Shown here: positions 46,008 through 50,975 of the stretch, one piece after another
Numbering within the stretch: position 1 is the first letter of the stretch
Layout: every line of letters begins with the position of its first letter
Assembly (NCBI GenBank): GCA_030263275.1
Contig: SZOR01000016.1
Span: 1-50,975, forward strand
Length of the DNA stretch: 50,975 nt
Direction of reading: 5' to 3'
Source of the DNA: DSNY01 sp016861185
Lineage (GTDB): Bacteria > Pseudomonadota > Gammaproteobacteria > Burkholderiales > Burkholderiaceae_F
The notes under the pieces: model-generated
The model's input: only the letters and a program-made list of their open reading frames with translations
Told to the model about the DNA's origin: nothing
Databases searched by the model: none
Translations under genes and position numbers: made by a program

Positions 46008-47792
46008 TCACGCCGCGAACTGCAGCTCGGCGAGGCGCGCGTACAGCCCGCCGCGCGCGACGAGATCGGCGTGCGTGCCGGAGTCGACGAGCCGGCCCTG
46101 CTCGAGGACGAAGATGCGGTCGGCGCGCTGCACGGTGGCGAGCCGGTGCGCGATGACGATCGTCGTGCGATCGCGCATCGCGGCGGCCAGGGCCGCCTGT
46201 ACCGCGCGTTCGCTTTCGGCGTCGAGCGAGGAGGTCGCCTCGTCGAGCAGCAGCAGCGGCGCGTTCTTCAGCATCGCGCGCGCGATCGCGATGCGCTGGC
46301 GCTGCCCGCCGGACAGCCGCAGGCCGCGCTCGCCGACGAAGGTCGCGTAGCCGTCGGACAGGCGCGCGGCGAACTCGTCGACGAAGGCCGCGCGCGCGGC
46401 GGCGAGCGCTTCGTTCTCCGACGCATCGGCGCGGCCGTAGCGGATGTTGTCGAGCACCGTGCCCGAGAAGATCACCGGCTCCTGCGGAACCACCGCGATG
46501 CGCGAACGCAGGTCCGCCAGGCGCAGCTCGCGCAGGTCGATGCCGTCGAGCCGGATCGCGCCCACGTCGACTTCGTAGAAGCGCTGCAGCAGCTGGAAGA
46601 TCGTCGTCTTGCCGGCACCCGAAGGACCGACCAGCGCGACCGTCTGCCCGGGCGCGACGTCGAGCGACAGATCGCGCAGCACCGGCTGCCCAGGCCGCGA
46701 CGGATAGGTGAAGGTCACGCGCTCGAAGGCGACGCGCGCGCCGCCGCGAGACGCGGGCAGCGTGCGCGGCGAAGGCGGATCGGCGATCGCCGAACGCGCC
46801 GACAGCAGTTCCATCAGCCTCTCGGTCGCGCCCGAAGCGCGCAGCAGGTCGCCCCACACTTCGGCGAGTACGGCGACGCTCGACGCGACGAGCATGATGT
46901 ATAGGGCGGTCTGCGAAAGCTGGCCCGCCGTGATCTGCCCCGCGAGCACCGCCTGCACGCCGCCGTACAGGCCCCACAGCAGCGCGCCGAAGGTGCCGAC
47001 GATCAGGAAGGCGGTCAGCAGCGCGCGCGTGCCGGTCCGGCGCACCGAGGTGGCGAAGGCCGTTTCGTTCGCTGCCGAAAAGCGCCGCGCCTCCGCGGCC
47101 TCCTGCGTGAAGCTCTGCACGACCGGGATCGCGTTGAGGATCTCGCCGGCGATGCCGCTGGTGTCGGCGATGCGGTCCTGGCTGGCGCGCGACAGCTTGC
47201 GCACGCGCCGGCCGATCGCGAGCGACGGAAGCACGACCAGCACGATGATCCCGGCGACCGTCAGCATCAGCCGCGGGCTGGTGGCCACCAGCATCGCCAG
47301 CCCGCCGACGAAGAGCACGCTGTTGCGCAGTCCCATCGAGATGCTCGAGCCGACCGCGTTCTGGATCACGGTCGTATCGGTCGTCAGCCGCGACAGCACT
47401 TCGCCCGTCTTCAGCGTCTCGAAGAACTGCGGGCTCTGCTGCAGCACGTGCGCGTACACCGCCTGCCGCAGGTCGGCGGTCACGCGTTCGCCGATCCAGG
47501 TCACCATGTAGAAGCGCGCCGCGGTGAAGGTGCCGAGCAGCACGGCCACGCCGAACAGCAGCAGGAAATGCTCGCGGATCGCAACGAGCCGGTCGCCGAG
47601 CTGCGTGTCCGCCGGCAGCGCCAGCCCGCCGTCGACGAGCAGCTTGACCGCGTACGGCAGCGCGAGCGTGGAGGCGGCGGCAAGCGCCAGGAACAGCAGC
47701 GCCAGCGCGATCTGCTTTCGATACGGCGCGACGAAAGGCAGCAGCGCGCGCAGCGGCTGCAGTTTCTTCGTCGGCGCCGCCGAAGTCGCCAT
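46008..47792 (-). CDS. MsbA-type ABC exporter
   Basis: A 594-residue half-transporter with an N-terminal six-helix membrane domain (about 25-330) and a C-terminal ATPase (about 350-594). It shows Walker A GPSGAGKTT, Q loop VPQEPVIFSG, signature RLSGGQRQR, Walker B LLLLDEATSSLD and H loop IVIAHRLAT. It works as a homodimer or with a partner and exports lipids, drugs or peptides; similar betaproteobacterial proteins are usually annotated as lipid A/multidrug exporters. It is preceded on the same strand by a MAPEG gene with a 4-base gap. Confidence 0.92.
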   Translation of the reverse strand: MATSAAPTKKLQPLRALLPFVAPYRKQIALALLFLALAAASTLALPYAVKLLVDGGLALPADTQLGDRLVAIREHFLLLFGVAVLLGTFTAARFYMVTWIGERVTADLRQAVYAHVLQQSPQFFETLKTGEVLSRLTTDTTVIQNAVGSSISMGLRNSVLFVGGLAMLVATSPRLMLTVAGIIVLVVLPSLAIGRRVRKLSRASQDRIADTSGIAGEILNAIPVVQSFTQEAAEARRFSAANETAFATSVRRTGTRALLTAFLIVGTFGALLWGLYGGVQAVLAGQITAGQLSQTALYIMLVASSVAVLAEVWGDLLRASGATERLMELLSARSAIADPPSPRTLPASRGGARVAFERVTFTYPSRPGQPVLRDLSLDVAPGQTVALVGPSGAGKTTIFQLLQRFYEVDVGAIRLDGIDLRELRLADLRSRIAVVPQEPVIFSGTVLDNIRYGRADASENEALAAARAAFVDEFAARLSDGYATFVGERGLRLSGGQRQRIAIARAMLKNAPLLLLDEATSSLDAESERAVQAALAAAMRDRTTIVIAHRLATVQRADRIFVLEQGRLVDSGTHADLVARGGLYARLAELQFAA

Positions 47793-47796
47793 CGGA

Positions 47797-48198
47797 TCAG
47801 AAGCCGGCGAGCGACTTCAGCACGCCCCAGGCCGCGCCGAGCATCAGCAGGCCCCAGGCGACGTACGCGAGCACGAAGCCGCCGCCGCGCGTCTTCGGCT
47901 CGCGCAGGTAGGCGATCGCGTACCAGACGCGGCCGGCGAGCCAGACCGCACCGAGCGCGGTCGCCGCGGTCGCGCCGACGTAGTGACCGGCGAGCCACAG
48001 CGCGGGCAGGAAGATCACGACGTTCTCCAGCGTGTTCATCTGCACGCGGTAGGCGCGCTCGAACATCTCGTGTCCGGTCGTCGCGGGCGCCTTGATGCCG
48101 TATTTCACGCGCGCCTTGCCGACGAGCCAGACGGTTGCGAAGCACAGCGTCAGCGCGGCGAGCGTGACCAGCGCGAGCCAGTCCTGGCCTTGTTTCAT
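47797..48198 (-). CDS. MAPEG-family membrane protein
   Basis: A 133-residue four-helix membrane protein. The family motif ERAYRVQMNTLENVVIFLPA (about 47-66) contains the Arg and Asn/Glu residues used for glutathione binding in MAPEG enzymes. Members are glutathione transferases or peroxidases acting on lipophilic substrates; the bacterial ones are mostly uncharacterised. It lies four bases upstream of the ABC exporter, and conjugation followed by export would be an attractive but unproven link. Confidence 0.9.
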   Translation of the reverse strand: MKQGQDWLALVTLAALTLCFATVWLVGKARVKYGIKAPATTGHEMFERAYRVQMNTLENVVIFLPALWLAGHYVGATAATALGAVWLAGRVWYAIAYLREPKTRGGGFVLAYVAWGLLMLGAAWGVLKSLAGF

Positions 48199-48283
48199 CC
48201 CATCGACTCCGATTCAAGCTTCGCGCGCATCGTAATGCGACTGCCCATCCGGACCGCCGTTGCGTCGCCGACCTCGACGGTCG

Positions 48284-48360
48284 AGGAACGCACCACCGAG
48301 ACACGGAGAGCACCGAGAAAACCTGGAAGTTCTCGGTGTGCTCGGTGTCTCGGTGGTGAA
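48284..48360. repeat. Large imperfect inverted repeat, family E, copy 1
   Basis: Two 29-base arms (48291-48319 and 48330-48358) of the CACCACCGAGACACNGAG type pair with three mismatches around a 10-base loop. It lies between the MAPEG gene and the AttH-like gene and could act as a terminator or mRNA stabiliser. Confidence 0.85.
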
Positions 48361-48381
48361 GCCTTCGCTTGGGCCGCGAGG

Positions 48382-49449
48382 TCAAAGCCGCATCGGCGCG
48401 ACGTAGCCGGTCATCTCCAGATAACCGCGCCCGACCGTGCGGCCCGATTCGAGCAGCGTGCTCGCGCCTTCCCAGTAGACCGCGCCTGCGGTCGCGCGCG
48501 AGTCGAGTTCCTGGTCGTCGAACAGCGGGCGCGTCTCGAACGTGCGCGCGCCGATCGCGATGCGCTGTGCGACCGGATAGGTCGCGCGCGTGCGCGGCGA
48601 GGTCCAGCGCGCGAGCGGCTCGAAGCGCACTTCGTCCGGCGCGAACACCTCAACGCGCGCGCTGCCGGCGGCGCGCAGCGCGGCGTACGCGTAGATGCGC
48701 GGGCCGCCGTCCTTGCGGCGGATCTGGAAGGCGGTCAGCGCCGCACCGTCGTCGAGGTTCATGCCGATCCAGTCCCAACCCGCAGCGTCGGGGTCGAGCA
48801 GCGTGCTCGACCATTCATGGTCGAGCCAGGCGATGCCGTTCGCTTTCACCGCCCGGTCTTCGCGCACGAGTTCGGCTGCGACGCGCAACTGCGGCTGCGA
48901 GTAGTAGTAGCTCGCCTGCTCGGGCTTCGACCCCTTGCGCGAGAAGCCGGCTTCGCCTTGCAGCAGAATGGGTTGCGTCGGCCGTGCGCTGAACCGCAGC
49001 GTGAAGCCGCGCGCCGGGATCGCGCATTCATACACGCCGTCGGTGCGGCGCCGGAAGGTCCAGCGATCGAGTTCGACATCGGTGTCGCCTTCGGCCGCGC
49101 GCGCGATGCCAAAGCCCGCGCGCGCGATGCGCTGGTCGTGCAGCAGTGCGCCGCGTGCGGGATCGGCGATCGCCGCGTGCGCGATGACGAGCTGATGCGC
49201 GGCGAACCGGCTCGGATTGGCCGGATCGATCGGCGTGCGCGTGCGGAAGAACGTCACCTGGAAGCCGAGCGGGGGCTGCGCGTCGAGCCAGCCCGTCAGG
49301 TACCACCACTCGATCCGGTAATCCGGATGCGCGCCGTGATCGCGCGGAAACACGAGCGCCCGCGGCGTGACCGGCGGATACTCGACCCGCGCGTGCGCGG
49401 CGAACGGCAGCGCGGCGCCGGCGAGGAGCAGGTGGCGGCGGGTCAGCAT
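48382..49449 (-). CDS. AttH-like lipocalin-fold secreted protein
   Basis: A 355-residue protein with a Tat-like signal (MLTRRHLLLAGAALPFAAHA). The mature part shows the AttH/CrtC pattern: HGAHPDYRIEWWYLTGWLD, FQVTFFRTRTPID, GIAWLDHEWSSTLLDPDAAG, DWIGMNLDDGAALTAFQIR, and the closing YWEGASTLLESGRTVGRGYLE. CrtC proteins hydrate carotenoids. The AttH proteins beside ABC permeases (AttEFGH systems) are thought to be periplasmic components. The FtsX-type permease 97 bases upstream favours the AttH role. ATG 49449 is preferred; the open frame upstream is repeat-encoded. Confidence 0.85.
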   Translation of the reverse strand: MLTRRHLLLAGAALPFAAHARVEYPPVTPRALVFPRDHGAHPDYRIEWWYLTGWLDAQPPLGFQVTFFRTRTPIDPANPSRFAAHQLVIAHAAIADPARGALLHDQRIARAGFGIARAAEGDTDVELDRWTFRRRTDGVYECAIPARGFTLRFSARPTQPILLQGEAGFSRKGSKPEQASYYYSQPQLRVAAELVREDRAVKANGIAWLDHEWSSTLLDPDAAGWDWIGMNLDDGAALTAFQIRRKDGGPRIYAYAALRAAGSARVEVFAPDEVRFEPLARWTSPRTRATYPVAQRIAIGARTFETRPLFDDQELDSRATAGAVYWEGASTLLESGRTVGRGYLEMTGYVAPMRL

Positions 49450-49457
49450 GGACACTG

Positions 49458-49531
49458 AGGGTTCACCACAGAGACACGGAGAACACAGAGGAGTGCATTG
49501 CTTTATCTCGGTGCTCTCGGTGTCTCGGTTC
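49458..49531. repeat. Family E inverted repeat, copy 2
   Basis: TTCACCACAGAGACACGGAG at 49462-49481 and the opposing CTCTCGGTGTCTCGGTT near 49514-49530 form arms like those of 48284-48360. It lies between the permease and AttH-like genes. Confidence 0.8.
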
Positions 49532-49546
49532 AAACGCCTGCCCGCC

Positions 49547-50975
49547 TTACCAGTCTTCCCGCACGGCGAGCACCGCCTCGCCGGAGACGGCGCGGCGGCC
49601 GGCGACGACGGCGGTCGCTGCAGCCGCGGCGAGCAGTGCGGCGATCAGGCCGAGCACGAGCCCCGCGGGCAGGCGGAAGTCCATGGTCCAGTGGAACGAC
49701 TGCGGGTTGACGATCTCGACCAGCGCCCACGCGACCGCGAGCCCCGTGGCGAGCCCGAGCGCGATCGCGAGCAGCGTGACCAGCAGCCCTTCGAGCGCGA
49801 GCAGCGCGAGGATCTGCGCGCGCGTGACGCCGACGTGCCGCAGCATGCCGAACTCGCGCGTTCGTGCGATCGCCTGCGCGGAGAACGTCGCCGCGATGCC
49901 GGTGAGCCCGATGAAGATCGCCGCGATCTCCAACACGTAGGTCACCGCGAAGCTGCGATCGAAGATGCGCAGGCTGATCGCGCGGATTTCGCCCGGCTCG
50001 TGGAAGTCGGCGGCCGCCGCGTCGAGCCTGCCCTGCAGCTCGCGGATCACCTGCGCGGCGTTCGCGCCCGGCTTCAGCCACAAGGCGGCTTCGGTGCGCG
50101 AGGTGTCGCCGCTCGCGCGCTCGTAGTCTTCGACGTCGACGATGATCGCGCCGAACTGCCGCGCGTAGTCGCGCCAGATGCCGGCGACGACGAAGCGCTG
50201 CGCGCGCCCCGCGAGCGGCAGCTCGATTTTGCCGCCGACCTGCGCGCCGTACAGATCTCCGATCGCCTCGGAGACCCAGGCCGGCGGCGGCATGCCGGGG
50301 CGCCACGCGAGGCTCGCACCGGTGAGCGGGATCGTGCGGATCGGGTTGGCGCGGTCGACGGGGCGCGCGATCAGCGACACCGGCGCGCGTGTCGCGTCGA
50401 GCGAGATCTTCAGGTTGCGCGTGAAGTCGGCGCGCGCCACGGCAGGGTGCGACGCGAGCGTGCCGAGATCGCGCGCGGAGAACGCCGCGGTGGTCACGCC
50501 CGAGGTCGCCAACGGCGCCGCGCGCACGTAGATGTCGGCCGGCAGCACGCGGTCGAGCCATTCGTCGACCGAGTGGCGGAAGCTCGCGACCATCGTCGCC
50601 ATCGCGACCATCAGCGCGAACGAGGCGACGATGCCGGCCGCGCCGATCGCGGCAAAGCGCGGCGTGGCCGCGAGCCGGGTGGTCGCGAGCCACCAGGGTG
50701 CCGCCGCGGCGGGCAGCGTGCGCCGCTGCAGCCTGTGCGCGAGCGGACCGAAGACGTACGGCGCGATCGAAGGCTTCAGCAGGATCGCCGCGACGAGCAG
50801 CAGCGCGATCGCGAGGTACGCGGCGATCGGCATGCCCGCGATCGGCGGCGCGGCGAGCAGCGCCGCGGCGGCCGCGAGCAGCGCGAAGCCCGGCCAGGCG
50901 CGCTGCGGGGTCGCGTCGGCATCGAGCCCGCTGCCGGCTTTCAGCGCCGGCGCCGGCGTGGCCAGCGCCGCTTCG
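49547..50975 (-). CDS. FtsX/MacB-type ABC permease, C-terminal part
   Basis: The gene runs off the right edge; the visible 475 residues have no start. A hydrophobic pair lies at the far N-terminal visible end. After it comes WWLATTRLAATPRFAAIGAA, the start of a second FtsX module, and a large periplasmic domain with PADIYVRAAPL and RNLKISLDATRAPVSLIA. The closing three helices contain IARTREFGMLRHVGVTRAQI, the signature FtsX coupling loop. It ends ALVEIVNPQSFHWTMDFRLP...AVSGEAVLAVREDW. With the AttH-like gene downstream it looks like an AttEFGH-type system; the ATPase would lie beyond the edge. Confidence 0.88.
   Translation of the reverse strand, partial: EAALATPAPALKAGSGLDADATPQRAWPGFALLAAAAALLAAPPIAGMPIAAYLAIALLLVAAILLKPSIAPYVFGPLAHRLQRRTLPAAAAPWWLATTRLAATPRFAAIGAAGIVASFALMVAMATMVASFRHSVDEWLDRVLPADIYVRAAPLATSGVTTAAFSARDLGTLASHPAVARADFTRNLKISLDATRAPVSLIARPVDRANPIRTIPLTGASLAWRPGMPPPAWVSEAIGDLYGAQVGGKIELPLAGRAQRFVVAGIWRDYARQFGAIIVDVEDYERASGDTSRTEAALWLKPGANAAQVIRELQGRLDAAAADFHEPGEIRAISLRIFDRSFAVTYVLEIAAIFIGLTGIAATFSAQAIARTREFGMLRHVGVTRAQILALLALEGLLVTLLAIALGLATGLAVAWALVEIVNPQSFHWTMDFRLPAGLVLGLIAALLAAAAATAVVAGRRAVSGEAVLAVREDW

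Noticed and set aside
49450..49533. An extended N terminus for the AttH-like protein
   Set aside because: The extra 28 residues are encoded by a family E repeat, while a normal Tat-like signal starts at 49449.

Overview
The window is very GC-rich, with coding strands dominated by G/C-ending codons. Its gene set is that of a free-living aerobic betaproteobacterium, probably Burkholderiales or a close relative. This assignment is inferred from codon usage, protein style and the gcvTHP/glycine-riboswitch layout; the genus cannot be read from the sequence. Most of the window is ordinary chromosome. I see no insertion sequence, prophage, CRISPR array, rRNA or tRNA. The accessory signal comes from toxin-antitoxin (TA) modules, gene remnants, several families of dispersed palindromic repeats and one unusual hydrolase cassette.

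Layout. 0-10.4 kb: a membrane-protein fragment at the left edge, a DUF72 protein, a 51-residue membrane microprotein, a response regulator/histidine kinase pair, a chain of DMT transporter, MFS transporter, chaC and pdxH, then ahpC-ahpD and a tandem-domain universal stress protein. 10.4-17.4 kb: a DUF2892 protein, a Crp/Fnr regulator, a TerB-DUF697 protein, a large PLP-dependent amino-acid decarboxylase, a DapA-like/RraA-like pair and an SPW-repeat membrane protein. 17.6-21.3 kb: a TA graveyard holding one intact RHH-ParE module, a decayed ParE module and an orphan RHH antitoxin, with a GFA protein and a beta-lactamase-fold esterase among them. 21.3-26.4 kb: a tandem glycine riboswitch followed by gcvT-gcvH-gcvP, then a tiny Lys-rich peptide gene with its own promoter and terminator. 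26.4-30.1 kb: a lipoprotein hydrolase, a DMT transporter and sdaA (serine deaminase, metabolically linked to glycine cleavage).

30.4-33.6 kb is the most unusual stretch: four same-strand genes with tight spacing. They encode a papain-like protease fused to a GHSAG alpha/beta-hydrolase, two small proteins, and an NlpC/P60-like hydrolase with a peptidoglycan-binding domain. Neither hydrolase has a visible signal peptide. 33.6-36.7 kb: an envelope trio (M48 protease lipoprotein, a second lipoprotein, a secreted protein) and a subtilase remnant. 36.8-43.9 kb: ettA, mnmC, and a PhnD-like binding protein translationally coupled to a hybrid histidine kinase. 44-46 kb: ccdA-ccdB-thyA-folA, with ccdB overlapping thyA. 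46-51 kb: an MsbA-type ABC exporter, a MAPEG protein, and an AttH-like lipocalin-fold protein beside an FtsX-type permease that runs off the right edge.

At least four families of intergenic palindromic repeats are scattered through the window. One copy lies in frame inside gcvP, and another supplies the last codons and stop of mnmC.
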